Assembly: GCA_039602395.1 (NCBI GenBank)
Contig: JBCNJP010000006.1
Coordinates: 9,846,952 to 9,910,951, forward strand
DNA from: Deinandra increscens subsp. villosa
Taxonomy: Eukaryota; Streptophyta; Magnoliopsida; Asterales; Asteraceae
Direction: 5' to 3'
Length of the DNA: 64,000 bases
Part shown: positions 35,709-46,891 of the stretch, piece by piece
Layout of the letters: each line of letters begins with the position of its first letter
How positions within the stretch are numbered: the stretch's first letter is position 1
Position numbers and translations under genes: made by a program
The notes under the pieces: model-generated
Databases searched by the model: none
Told to the model about the DNA's origin: nothing
The model's input: the letters and a program-made list of their open reading frames with translations, nothing else

Positions 35709-36511
35709 TTAGCGAACTTACAAATATCTGTGTGATTAAACAAGTTCGCTAAGAGATGTCTCCAAGTCCGCTAATTAAAAGCAGACTGAAACAAGTACGC
35801 TCAAGGGAGATTTTATAAAAAAAAGTTCGCTAAGGCCTCAGAGAAGTACGCTAAGCCTAAATGAAGTTCGCTAACCCAGGAAGTTCGCTAAGGCTAAAAC
35901 AAGTACGCTATGCCTAAAAGAAGTTCGCTAAGCTATGAAGTTCGCTAAGCTATGAAGTTCGCTAAGGCTAAAACAAGTACGCTAAGCCTAAATGAAGTTC
36001 GCTAAGCTAGGAAGTTCGCTAAGTCTAAAACAAGTACGCTAAGCCTAAATGAAGTTCGCTAAGCTAGGAAGTTCGCTAAGGCTTAATCAACTACGCTAAG
36101 GCCACTTGGAACTTGAGACAAAAAAAAATTTATGTGTATGAAGAAGTCCGCTAAGGCATAAACAAGTTCGCTAAGAACTGTTTAGCCTCAGTAGACTTTT
36201 AATGTAAGTGGAGAAGTTTGCTAAGGCAAAATCCTTCTTAGCGGACTTCTCAAACACTTAAACAAAAAAATCAAAACACAGGAGAAGTTCGCTAAGGACA
36301 AGTTCAACTTAGCGGACTTCTCACCATATAAAATACTCAAAAACAAAACAAGTTCGCTAAGAACAATTTGTTCTTAGCGGACTTCTTGAAAAACAAAAAA
36401 CATTTACAAGTCATTCAAACAAGTTCGCTAAGGGCAAACTTGTTGAGCATTCTTAGCGGACTTGCCTCAGACAGAAGTTCGCTAAGGCAAAAACAAGTCC
36501 GCTAAGAGCAG
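35709..36511. repeat. AAGTTCGCTAAG promoter array with inverted pairs
   Basis: About thirty-five motif copies (AAGTTCGCTAAG, AAGTACGCTAAG, AAGTCCGCTAAG). Apart from one inverted copy at 35709, those up to about 36170 all face the same way. From 36211 they alternate with the reverse complement, giving four hairpins: 36211-36251, 36282-36322, 36350-36384 (15-bp stem with one G-T) and 36421-36463. The array is conserved in order and spacing in element 4 (62981-63660). Confidence 0.88.
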
Positions 36512-37316
36512 AATTGTAATAAAAAGTAAAAAAAAAATTTCTAAGTCCAAAAATTTACCAAAATTTAAAAAATTTGCTAATTAACTACAAAACTTAAAAA
36601 AAACAGAAATGCATGCATGCCACCAGTAACCTACCAGGAAGATAAATTTTGAATTTATAAAATAAGTACCTGTTAATTTCAACAAATTTGATGATAACAC
36701 ACCTAGTACCTAAATTTGGCTTTTATTGGTCAAAAATCCACCCGAACTCAAAATTTCCATTTTTATCCGAATTGGGTCAATTTTCCACCCGAACTCAAAA
36801 ATTCATTTTCTTTCAAGTTGGTTAATTTCAAACCAATACCAAGATTAATTTTAGTACAAGTTGGTCAAATTTTCACCAAACTTGGAAATTCAAGCACATT
36901 GGCTTTGAGAATTCACATATTTTTGTATGGTCGTGGTCAGACATGTTTAGAATCATACCAGTCAATTACGTGATCAATAACACTTACAATTCAAATCACC
37001 TTTCGGATCCGGTACCCTAAGTCAGATTGTCGGTTTTGTTTATCCACTTAAGCTTAGACAAGGTAATTTTCAACAAATTTCTGTGACATAATTATCATGT
37101 TTTGTCCGATTAGTGAAAGATGTGATTAACCTTATATACAACTTAAGTGACCAGAATTCTATCATAGGTCATTTTTGCACTTCGGATACAACTCACACAA
37201 ATAAGAATTTAAAAATGTACATATGGAATTTCTTCAACATATGACAACATATTTTATTTCCCCCTATTTCTTTAGTGTTAAGTAGCTGATTTCATGAATG
37301 GATGAATAATGGATCG
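36512..37316 (-). mobile_element. Non-coding spacer of element 3
   Basis: AT-rich spacer between the promoter array and the hairpins. It contains two or three similar clauses built on 'acccgaactcaaaa' and 'ttggtcaa' (36730-36900), also present in element 4 at 63855-63990. No gene. Confidence 0.5.
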
Positions 37317-37669
37317 CGTGAACACAAGGTCATTGCTTTCGCAAAGCAGATGTGTTACGGATAAATGATGAATGTGATGATGGGATCGCGTGGTCACAAG
37401 GTCATCGCTTTCGCAAAGCAAATGTGCCACAGATTTATTGATGGATGAAGCAACACCAAGGTCTTTGCGCAAGCAAAACAGATGGTGTGCTGATAAGTGA
37501 AATCAGGACTTAATGCTAAAGAAATATTCGTGTGTGTTGGCATATCGTACTTAGCTCAGACTTAGGCAAATTTAAAGAATTTTGCACTGGTAGACTTGAA
37601 GGTTCACATTTTCAGGCAAATTAATGTGTAATCACAGAAATAGTCTACTTCTAAGTATGTTGAGCCTAC
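37317..37669 (-). other. Structured module, element 3: GTAGGCTC box plus three hairpins
   Basis: On the minus strand the GTAGGCTC box (37669-37662) is followed by hairpins at 37491-37449, 37430-37390 and 37359-37317. Outer stems pair AGC(a)ACACCA/TGGTGTGCT, GTGG(t)CACA/TGTGCCAC and CGT(g)AACACA/TGTGTTACG in plus-strand notation, each with one bulged base at a similar position. The core keeps AGGTC on one side and CAGA/CAAA on the other around (T)TTGC/GCAA. Two loops read GAAA on the minus strand, a GNRA tetraloop. Same architecture as elements 1 and 2. Confidence 0.72.
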
Positions 37670-38365
37670 CGACACATCAAATGATAGAATTACCGGTCGA
37701 TCGGATCATATCCTATGGTTAGATCTACAAGACCAGAATTATATCATGTTCCTTACATATTGTCCGACCACAGACCAAAGGTTTTAGCTTTTTCAATGTT
37801 TTTGGTATTTTTCTGCTATTATTAACTGCACATGTGTATAGACAATTACGAAACAATTACGGAATTGACACTATTTTTTGGTTTTATCTTCCACAGATGC
37901 AGGCACGGTAGACAGACTCAAAAACAAGCTAGCTGAATGAAAAGAAATTCCTTAGGTCATAAATTATTTTGACTCGAGACACAAACATACTAAAATATTT
38001 TTCTCAGCCAAAACAAGTCAAACAACATAGGAACAGACTCAAGTGAGTCAAAAGAGTAACAAAAGCCATAACATAAGATAAAATAAGCAAGTCATCAATA
38101 ATAGATAAAATGCAAAACAAGCAAGAAGTGTAAAATCTTTTTGGTGATTTTAGTGAGAGGAATGCAAGACTTAGGATATATACACAGATAATTCACAAAA
38201 AATCCGACATAATAGCTTGAGATTTTTAGATATCTGAGTATGGCATTGAGTTTATTGAGTGATTTCTACCAAGAATTAACTCAAACAACTAGCAGATCCA
38301 TCCAAAATTGACAACTCATATGACATTTTCTCCATTTTGAGAAAACCTTCAAAAATGAAGAACAA
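37670..38365 (-). mobile_element. 5' leader region of element 3
   Basis: Region between the primer site and the hairpin module, where gag and pol of an autonomous element would be. It has no usable open frame. Sequence around 37660-37700 matches element 1 near 8130-8210, so the gag-pol block seems to have been removed and the primer-site end joined to the downstream non-coding part. Confidence 0.55.
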
Positions 38366-38378
38366 GGCTCTGATACCA
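38366..38378 (-). other. Primer binding site, element 3
   Basis: TGGTATCAGAGCC on the minus strand, two bases from the LTR edge at 38381. Identifies the right-hand LTR as the 5' LTR. Confidence 0.9.
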
Positions 38379-38380
38379 AT

Positions 38381-39139
38381 TGTCAGGACCAGATTTGAGC
38401 ACGTTGTTCTTATATGATTCATCACACAAGTGCGGAAATCATGTGTGATGGTCGATTCCGGATAAATCTGCATCAATGCTCACCCATTGATGATTCCTAA
38501 AGCTCAAGAACACATACTAACACCAAGAACACACACACAAAAGCTCTCTGTAGGAAACACTCCTTGAAGCGTACCCAATAGGGTTTTCCAATTGGTATTT
38601 ATACTACCTGATAGCTTGGGACAAAAAGAATGTTTGACACAACACAATCATTACCTAGTATTCAGCAAAATATTCCAACAGGACAACAAGTTCGCTAAGA
38701 GTTAAATCAAGTTCGCTAAGCATTATCAAGTTCGCTAACAAGTACGCTAGGTAACAACAAGTTCGCTAACAAGTACGCTAAGCATTATCAAGTTCGCTAA
38801 CAAGTACGCTAAGCAATAACAAGTCCGCTAACATGAACAAGTACGCTAACAAGTTCGTTAAGAACAAGACAAATACGCTAGGAACAAGATTAAGATTGCT
38901 AAGTAAACAAGTTCGCTAGGAATAAACAAGTCTGCTAAGATAAGTAATCAAACAAGTACGCTAAGAGTAAAACAAGTCCGCTAGGAACATAAGTCACAAG
39001 TCCGCTAAGAAGCATAACAAGTACGCTAACATATAAACAAAGTTTACCAAGTACATATCCAAAGTCAGTTACAAAACAAAGTATCAATTACAAGGTAAGA
39101 AAACAAAAGGTTTGTGTTGCTAAAAAATAGGTTCTAATG
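38381..39139 (-). mobile_element. Element 3 5' LTR
   Basis: Near-identical to the 3' LTR. TATA box at 38594-38603 and motif array at 38688-39035. Its outer end reads CTAATG where the partner reads CTAACA, followed by the tatta duplication. The terminal dinucleotide is therefore altered, or the boundary is shifted by a base. Confidence 0.9.
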
Positions 39140-39144
39140 TATTA

Positions 39145-40461
39145 TCCATTATAACATTTTATAATATACTTAAAATATCTAAGCTTAATTCAAAACCGTT
39201 TGCTCAATTTGGGCAGAACAATGTTACGAAAACCCTAATTTTGACCCGTTTACAAAACCATTACCAAACCTTGTCCAATTGTGAAATAAACTTAGGGCTT
39301 TCTTAAAACACATTAAATTAGGATTACCTACAAAAATTCAGACCCTAATTCCAACCCGATCACACGATTTTAGCAAAACAAGCTCAAGAACCCTAATTTT
39401 AGATCATTTCTAGAAACCATACTTAGACATAATATTATCAAAAACTGAAAGAGGTTTCTGTTAAGCATACCAAATAAGGGCTGACTGCAGAAATTCGGCT
39501 TCTAACTTTTCTCTGATTGCTCGTATTGCTCCGACAAAGTTCTGGCTCGTTTTTTGGGTTTTTGGGTGATAGATCACGAAATTGGTGAGTTCTAAAGCCG
39601 AATCTGAGGTTCTATTTATACTATGAGGTGCGTCTTGATGTCCTTACACGTCCCATGGTGAGTAATCAGCTTAATCTGACGCGTAGATGGAGAATTTGTG
39701 CTCACCAAGTCGACATACGAGGTAAAAAACGAACCAAAACCAAGAATCTGTCGCTGTAGGCCATCGTGTATCGCGCCAAGGGGAGGGAGAAGTCTCGCGT
39801 ACCGCCTGGAATCTTTGGCAGATTGACAACTTTGGTCCCTCTACTTTATATTTATAATTTAAGCCCCTAAACTTCTACCTTTCTATTATTTTATGTACTA
39901 AAACATTATGGGGCATATTTCTAAAGGTTTCAAGGCTCGGGACTCATACGATAATATACGTATACATATATATATATATATATACTTATTTATATATATC
40001 TTTTACTATTTTACGTTCTAGCCCCTCAAACTTTACAATACTTATCATTTTATGTTATGGATCATATGAAGATATATTTTTACTATATTCTAAGCCTCGG
40101 GATACTTATAATAATTATAATATCTGAATACTTTTATACCTTTGCATAAATTACACTTTTAGTCCTTATACTTTCCCGTTAACTATTAAGACATGCATTT
40201 ACATGTATATATCCTTCAAATGATTCATGTATCATTATGTTATTCATATAAACATATATTCATCTCATACTTTACTTTCGTTAACGTTTAACACATCCGT
40301 TTATGCATATTTCATCATATATGCCATCAAGCACGTATTTCTAACACATGCAACTTATCTAAAGCATAGTCTTACCACATTTATCATTAAGCTCAGATAT
40401 TTATTATATAAACACGTATTTACTATATATATCATGTATTTGTGAAATTTGGGGTGTTACA
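39145..40461 (-). mobile_element. Element 6 5' LTR, second part
   Basis: Continues from 27649. It contains the undisturbed target of element 2 near 39260, the minus-strand TATA box at 39611-39620, and ends GGGGTGTTACA at 40461, followed by the atata duplication. Confidence 0.85.
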
Positions 40462-42141
40462 ATATACGTGTGTATATATATTATCGAACGTATCCCGAAC
40501 CTTAAAAAATGTGAGTAATATGTTGCATATTATTTTAGAGCATACAATAATATAAGGATAGAAGTTCAGGGGTAAATGTGCAATTAAAACCAAGTTAAGA
40601 GGATGGAATTGTAAAAAAACTCAAACTGGCCGGAAATGGGGTGACTCGTGTATCGCGTAGCCCTCTCCCCTTCTCGGCGCGATACGTGTAGGGTGGGAAA
40701 TATAGCGAAAAGCTTTCCAGGTTACAAAACCACCCATGTCCTTGTTTCTTGCTCTCCAAATCTTGACTAACTCGTGTCATTTCGATCAAATTACTCATTG
40801 GAGGGACCAGGGGCGAACCCCATAGGTATAAATAGAGCTGCAATCCGTCTAGAATTCATTGCCAATTTCGAATTAAACACCCCAAAACCCCATAAACGAA
40901 CCAGAAGCTTCGTCGATTGATTACACATAAACGGTGAAGACTTTAGAGCTGAAATCTGTAGTTCTTTGTTTGTTGGTAAGATCTAAAATAACCTCTTTCA
41001 GTTTTTGTTGATTCGATCTCTAAGTATGGTTTCTAAAAATGTGTAAAAATTAGGGTACTTGAGCTTGTTTTGCTAAACTTAGGTGATCGGGTGGGAGTTA
41101 GGGTCTGAATTTTTGTAGGTTATCCTAAAATAATGTGTTTTAAGAAAGCCCTAATTTTATTTCACAATTGGAAAAGGTTTGGTAATGGTTTTGTAAAAGG
41201 GTCAAAATTAGGGTTTCTGTAATGTTGTTCTGCCCAAATTGAGTAAACGATGTTGAATTAAGGTTTGATATTTTAAAGCGTATTATAAATTTTTATAATG
41301 GATAATACCTTAAGTTGGTTTAAAAAGGAAATGAGTTTTGATAAAGAAACGAGAAAAACTAGAAATTAGGGTTTTAAAATATGATTATTTAATATAAAAT
41401 AATCTGGAGGCTATGGGGACTTGATTTTTGGTATGTTAACATGTTTCTATATATATTAAATATATATGAGCTTAAAATAGATAATTAATAAAGTATTAAA
41501 GATACCGAGCTAATCAGATATTTAGAAGTTTGTGCGAACAGGAAGGGTAAGAGCCTGTACTCTAGGGGTTCTGGCAAAGCGGGGGTGTCGCATAAATCCC
41601 AACTGGGACCTGGCATACCTCACTGGGCAATCCCGGAGTGAGCGTTTACTTATAGGAATGCGTGTCTTCCTATTATCGTTAAAAGAAAAAGATAACTGCC
41701 TAAAGGGCGTTTTGGTCATTTTGACCTATTAAAAGGAATAAACTTAATAATTGTATATTGTTAAGATAATAAGATGTTCAAATAAACATAGGAAGTGTTT
41801 ATTGTATAAAACCTTGCGTTAACGCCATGCGATACGCAAATTAGGTTAAATTGAGAATCGTAGTGGGAGTTATGTCCAAGTAACCGTTTAAAGAGATAAG
41901 GTGAGTTCTATGAACCCACTCTTAAATGTTTTAAATATTTTAAATATTTTTGGTCTGATATACATACAATGTTATACAATGCATTCAAATGATTTATAAC
42001 TGAAATGTTGCCTATTTGAAGTATTAGATTGTTAAACTATTAAATTGCCTTTGTGTGAATATACATCAAACTGCTAAAGTGCTAATTGTTAAATGGATAT
42101 ATTAAATTGTTAAATTGTTGTGGGATTGATATATATATATA

Positions 42142-42798
42142 GGGGATGGTTATGGTGAAAACCACTCCGAGTTGAGAAAACTTTGAAAACTCCTAAAAAC
42201 GGGGTTAAAAAGTTTTTTATTTCCTTCAATTTTTTATGGTGATTCTTTACGTTATAGGCTATCCATAGATGGAAAAAAAATCAAAAAAATGCCTCGGGGA
42301 TTGTTTTTTAAAAAATGTAACAAGTTTTGTTATTACATATGTAACAAACATATGTACAGAGTGTTACATATGTACCAAGACCGTTTTTTTAATTTTTTTT
42401 AAAAAATATCCCCGAGGCGTTTTTTTGATTTTTTTTCCATCTATGGATAGCCTATAACGTAAAGAAACACCATAAAAAATTGAAGGAAAAAAAAACTTTT
42501 TGACCCCGTTTTTGAAGAGTTTTCAAAGTTTTCTCAACTCGGGAGAGTTTTCATTTTACCCTTATTACATATGTAACACTCTGTACATATGTTTGGAAGA
42601 TATGTAACAACAAAACTTGTTACATTTAAAAAAAAAAATCCCCGAGGCTTTTTTTTGATTTTTTTTCCATCTATGGATAGCCTATAACGTAAAGAATCAC
42701 CATAAAAAATTGAAGGAAAAAAAAAACTTTTTAACCCCGTTTTTGAGGAGTTTTCAAAGTTTTCTCAACTCAGAGTGGTTTTCACCATAACCATCCCC
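42142..42798. mobile_element. MITE A in a (TA)n tract
   Basis: Terminal inverted repeats begin GGGGATGGTTATGGTGAAAA and are mirrored at the right end. TA repeats lie on both sides. Inside are further inverted blocks: CCATCTATGGATAGCCTATA appears in both orientations, and a block ending in GGGAGAGTTTTCATTTTACC matches the terminus of MITE B. It is a mosaic of nested or recombined copies. No transposase. The empty counterpart is 11900-11956. Confidence 0.8.
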
Positions 42799-42810
42799 TA
42801 TATATATATA

Positions 42811-42995
42811 GAGGAAGGGTAAAATGAAAACTCTCCCGAGTTGAGAAAACTTTGAAAACTCTTCAAAAACGGGGTCAAAAACTATAACGTAAAGAATCAC
42901 CATAAAAAATTGAAGGGAAAAAAAAACTTTTTGACCCCGTTTTTGAAGAGTTTTCAAAGTTTTCTCAACTCGGGAGAGTTTTCATTTTACCCTTC

Positions 42996-42998
<3 letters not shown>
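42811..42998. mobile_element. MITE B beside MITE A
   Basis: Starts GAGGAAGGGTAAAATGAAAA and ends with its reverse complement at 42998, so it is nearly a full foldback of 188 bp. Twelve bases of TA separate it from MITE A. Its arms share the GAGTTGAGAAAACTTTGAAA block with MITE A, so the two belong to one family or recombined. Confidence 0.78.
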
Positions 42999-43065
<67 letters not shown>

Positions 43066-43066
43066 G
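42993..43066. repeat. (CT)n(TA)n microsatellite
   Basis: About 26 bases of CT followed by about 44 bases of TA, on the right side of MITE B. It corresponds to the TA/TG tract at 11900-11956 in the 5' LTR. Confidence 0.95.
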
Positions 43067-43614
43067 TGTGAACTGTTTTGGAAATGCATTAAAATGCATA
43101 TACGTGAAATGTCTTACTTTGATAATTGGTTAAAAGGCTTTTGGGTTAATACATATATGATATGTTATAGAAATTATTTTGAATGGCTTATGCGTGTTAT
43201 TACGCAATTATGATGACTGTGATATGATGTGTGTTATGCTTGCTTTGAACTTAAATAGTCAAGTGATAAATGAATTATTAGTAGACGTTATAGTGAATAT
43301 GTATGATTTATGAGAACAAGTGATGCATTTGCTTTATTATTATGTGGTGTATATGCAACTGGTACTTCTTATATATATACATAATAGTAATAGTTACCCG
43401 GTATATCAGAAGTGTGGAGGATACGCCGCTGGTACATCCTGTATACATACACCAATGGTAAATTAGGGGATGTCCATCTGTTGTAGTATATGAATGCCTT
43501 ATCACTGTTTACTAGTAACCGTAAGTCACTTGAGTATTTAACTAGGGGCGGGTAGTAGTACGGGGGAGTTAGAAATTAGTGTTACTTAATGGGGTTAGAG
43601 ATCACTACAAAAAG

Positions 43615-43823
43615 AAAGGGGGAGAAAGCTACTGTCTGTTGTAGGGAATGGCCTAGAATGGTAAACTCGACAGTTAGCAAAAGAGATAGGAAGGGGGAAA
43701 GCTACTGTCCATTATAGGGAATGCCCTAGAAGGGTAAACTCGGCAGTTAGCAAATAGGGGGGAAAAGGTGCGACTATCCGTTATAGGGAATGCCCTAGAA
43801 GGGTAAACTCGGCAGTTAGCAAG
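43615..43823. repeat. Threefold LTR repeat, 3' copy
   Basis: Same three units as at 12508-12712, each with GGGAATG(G/C)CCTAGAA and a CTCG(G/A)CAGTTAGCAA end. Confidence 0.85.
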
Positions 43824-44394
43824 AATGGTATATCTGCTTATACATTAGCAAGGTTTAGACTGATAATAGATGTTGGGGTTGTAGAAAAGAAATAGAGGGG
43901 ATAGTGGGATAAATGGTTTTATAGGGGGTATTTCTTGTAAAGGAATATTACGTGTTATATAATTGTGATATATATTATACATGATAAATGTGTTTGTAAA
44001 AAGGGATCTTGCAGGTCCAAATGTTTTAAACCTCACGCCGAGGTAAAGTTTTTATAATACAGAACTCACCAACGTAAGCTGACATTTTCCAAAAAATGTA
44101 TGTATGTCAGGGCAGGGTGAGGCTTCTCTAGTTATGAGAAGGCTCTTGTGATAAGGGATTAGACGGGCAAGCTATTGGAGAAGGAAGGTTTTGGCAAGCT
44201 GGCATAGTTATAGAAATAAAACTTAGTAATAGTTAGTATTGCCTTATGTAAATTATCTCACTTACTTTGTAGTACTTTGCATATAAATAAAAGTTTAAAA
44301 TTTCCGCTGCTTAGTTGTCTCTGTTGATACCTGGTGTTCATGAGTAAATCTGATCCGTAACCCCTCGTAGAGCTAAGTATGGGAGTGGGCGTCA

Positions 44395-46621
44395 TAGGCC
44401 TGCACTTTTTTATTGTTTTAAACTTTTAAAATTTGGACCTTTTTAATTTCTGCTTGGTGTTTAACTAAATGATGTACTTGTATTAAACTATTTGCTTATT
44501 TGGATGTTTATCAGTGGCAATGTTAGATGTTAAATGTATTTTATTTGACATTTTTTTTTTGTTTGGAAATTCGGATATCCGCTGAACTATCTGAATCCAT
44601 ATCTAAAATTTTGGATACAGATTTGGATAGTGAAATCAACTATCTGTAATTCAAATATCCGGTTTTGAATACCCCTGGTCACACCACACCACATCATATA
44701 TAGTACACCTCATGCCTTTATATGTATTACACATCTGGTAATTTTGTATATTTATTAATGATTTTCCTTTTTTCTTTATTCTTTTTGTTTTTATGTTTTT
44801 TTTGTCTTTATTATTTTTATTGGTTTATTTTTTTGTTTTTTATTTTTTATTTTTTATTCGAGCACATCAAGTTTAGCAAAGGAGTTGGTGATGTAATAGG
44901 TGCAATCATGTAACATAGGTTTTTTTTTTAATTTTTTTTTCAATCTTTACGAATTTGACACATGAGTTGATGATGTAATATACATAGTCGTATAAATTAG
45001 TTTTTAAGTTGTAGACTCAATAGTTTAATTGTTCGATTAGTTGCACAGTTTTTTATTACTTTTTTTCTTTACGTAGCGCTAAAGCAGTGCAATTGTTTTG
45101 TATGACCGCATTAGTCCCGCAACAACACCTTTATTAGTATTTTTTTTTTCAATTTTATTAATCATTTCTTAAGCGTCTCATTGGTTTTGGTTTTAATTTT
45201 AGTATGACAACATTGTCTTTAGGCATCTAATTGTTCTTAGTTCTAACCAGACTTGGAATTTTAAATGTTGTTACGTTGTCTTTTTTCTTATATTCATTTT
45301 CTTTACGTTATGTTTTAATAATATAAGAGTCTTGTATACCTGCGTTATCCCCGCGGTAACATTTGAGTAGTAAAATCTAGTTTCACTTAAATTCCGAAAC
45401 CTTTAAACTATTGCTAGTTAATAGTTATTATTATCTATTAATCTATTAATTTTATTTTATAATTTCTAACTAGATTTTATTGTAAGTGTGTTGTGGCGGG
45501 GGAGAAAACTGGTGCACCAAATAGTTGCCTTGTAGTTGCCTTGCAACGACATTAACAGAAAGCACAAAGTAAGTAAATGTAAATAAAAAGTGACTACGTA
45601 ACGATATTAAGCAAAATAAGAGTTAAAATGAAAAAAAATTATACATATATGCAACAGTTTGAACCTAAAACTAACGAAACCAAAAAATAAGAAAAATGAA
45701 CAAAAAAAATAATCAGCAAAGAAAAAATAATTAGAAAGCTCAAAAAATGTATTTGGAGGCTTCAAGGATTGAACATGAGACCTAAATGTTATGTTAGAGT
45801 GTTACACTACCTTACCCACTATACCATCCAACTTCCTTGTTTCTTTTTTGCTTTTTTTTTTGAACGACATATATGGATTACTGACAGAGACCTTACACCA
45901 CCCAACCGATCATCTCTAACCCCATCAGGAGGAAACTCACCATAGGTGAGAAGCCCTCTCACCCAACCTGTAATCCTATTTATTTATATTTTGTTACAAA
46001 TGAAACTTGAACCCAAGACCTCTCATTTCATATGCAAGTACTCTTCACTAAAGTTGTATTTTATACATTATAGAATATAATAACATTTACATAGGTTTTC
46101 ATAAGAAAAATAAAATTATATGCCTATGTTAGTATTATATTTAGAATCACCTTTAGAATTCTATGTAGAATCAACGAAAATTAAATCGTAAAAGCGTTTG
46201 TGCGTAAGATAAACAATGATACAAACCTATGCCATGCGAACAACAATGCAGAGGTTGTGAGTTCGAAACTGGCTAATATTTGAATTTATCCTAGAATAGA
46301 TATAAGTGTTGTTGAAAAAAAAAAGAAACTGGTCCGATTGGGCTATAGCTAGACCTACGCCAGTGAACAACGCTGTAGAGTCGTAAAGAGGGGTGTAATA
46401 TTTGTATTATTAGTCTGTACAAGACAAGATTAATACGCTATGACTCGTAACAACTGTCTCATGGTAACATGGTTTTTATATATGTTTTTAGTGTTATTTT
46501 GACACATCTTACACAAATTTCATATGGTTGTGTTTTTTTCTATCCACATGAGAGATGCCGGATCATAACTACTGTCTCGTCTAAAAAATTACTTACGCAT
46601 TTTGGATACATTGGTTGTGGA
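44395..46621. other. AT-rich non-coding DNA with SINE-like pieces
   Basis: No gene is seen. Poly-T rich stretches give low-complexity Phe/Leu frames near 44722-44913. Two minus-strand tRNA-like pieces occur: about 45740-45840 has an A-box-like TGGTATAGTGGGTAAGG and a B-box-like TGTTCAATCC, and about 45985-46040 has a B-box-like GGGTTCAAGTTTC. A plus-strand GTGAGTTCGAAACTGG lies near 46258. These could be heads of degraded SINEs; tails and duplications were not resolved. Confidence 0.4.
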
Positions 46622-46891
46622 CAGTAGCAGAGCTTGAAGATATATGTAGGGAGGGTCGAAAGTCAATAAACATAAAATTTACACTTCTGATTGAAAAAAA
46701 GAGAGGCCATACTTAATACATATAAAATTTTTCGAACAAAATACGCGTATATTTACATTTTAATGCGAAAAAACGAAGGAGGACCCGGGCCTACCCATGT
46801 TCGGACGAAATACACGTAAATTTACACTTCTAAACGAAAAAAGTAGTAGATCTGGGCCTCCCGGCCCCCTTATAATTAAGCTCCGCCCATG
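46622..46891. mobile_element. hAT-type MITE
   Basis: The 270-bp segment starts CAGTAGCAGAGCTTGA and ends with the imperfect mirror TTAAGCTCCGCCCATG. The eight bases on each side, GTTGTGGA and GTCGTGGA, match at seven positions, as expected for the 8-bp duplication of hAT elements. An internal repeat of AAATTTACACTTCT occurs twice. No coding capacity. Confidence 0.6.

Larger units (their letters stand above)
27650..39139 (-). mobile_element. Element 3: minus-strand LTR element with an accessory gene and no gag-pol
   Basis: Direct LTRs are 27650-28406 (3') and 38381-39139 (5'). The duplication tatta is at 27645-27649 and 39140-39144, and the uninterrupted target can be read at about 16216-16240. 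In transcription order it has primer site, short leader, structured module (37669-37317), motif array (36511-35709), an internal TATA promoter, a spliced-looking leader, a large accessory ORF (33161-28509), polypurine tract and 3' LTR. Gag and pol are absent. Copia membership is inferred from the module shared with elements 1 and 2 and from memory that related ORFs sit downstream of copia RNase H in Asteraceae. Confidence 0.88.
14222..40461 (-). mobile_element. Element 6: minus-strand Ty3 element with 3.3-kb LTRs, hosting two nested insertions
   Basis: The left (3') LTR is 14222-16347 plus 22478-23675. The internal region is 23676-25714. The right (5') LTR is 25715-27649 plus 39145-40461. Flanking atata at 14217-14221 and 40462-40466 is the target duplication. 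Without the nested elements it is about 8.6 kb, with each LTR (about 3.3 kb) longer than the internal DNA (about 2.0 kb), which holds only a broken gag. LTR ends TGTAACATCCC and GGAGTGGGCGTC match element 7, so it is an insertion of one family member into another. The left terminus reads TA where TG is expected. Confidence 0.85.
40462..44394 (+). mobile_element. Element 7 3' LTR, second part
   Basis: Resumes the LTR interrupted at 14221. TATA box TATAAATAGA at 40827-40836 with the inverted repeat around 40647-40688 upstream. The threefold repeat is at 43615-43823. It ends GGAGTGGGCGTCA at 44394, lacking the last CA seen in element 6. It hosts the MITE pair at 42142-42998. Net of insertions the LTR is about 3.7 kb. 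No genes. Confidence 0.82.

Noticed and set aside
44722..44913. 63-codon Phe/Leu-rich frame resembling a membrane protein
   Set aside because: Low-complexity T-rich DNA; composition alone explains it.
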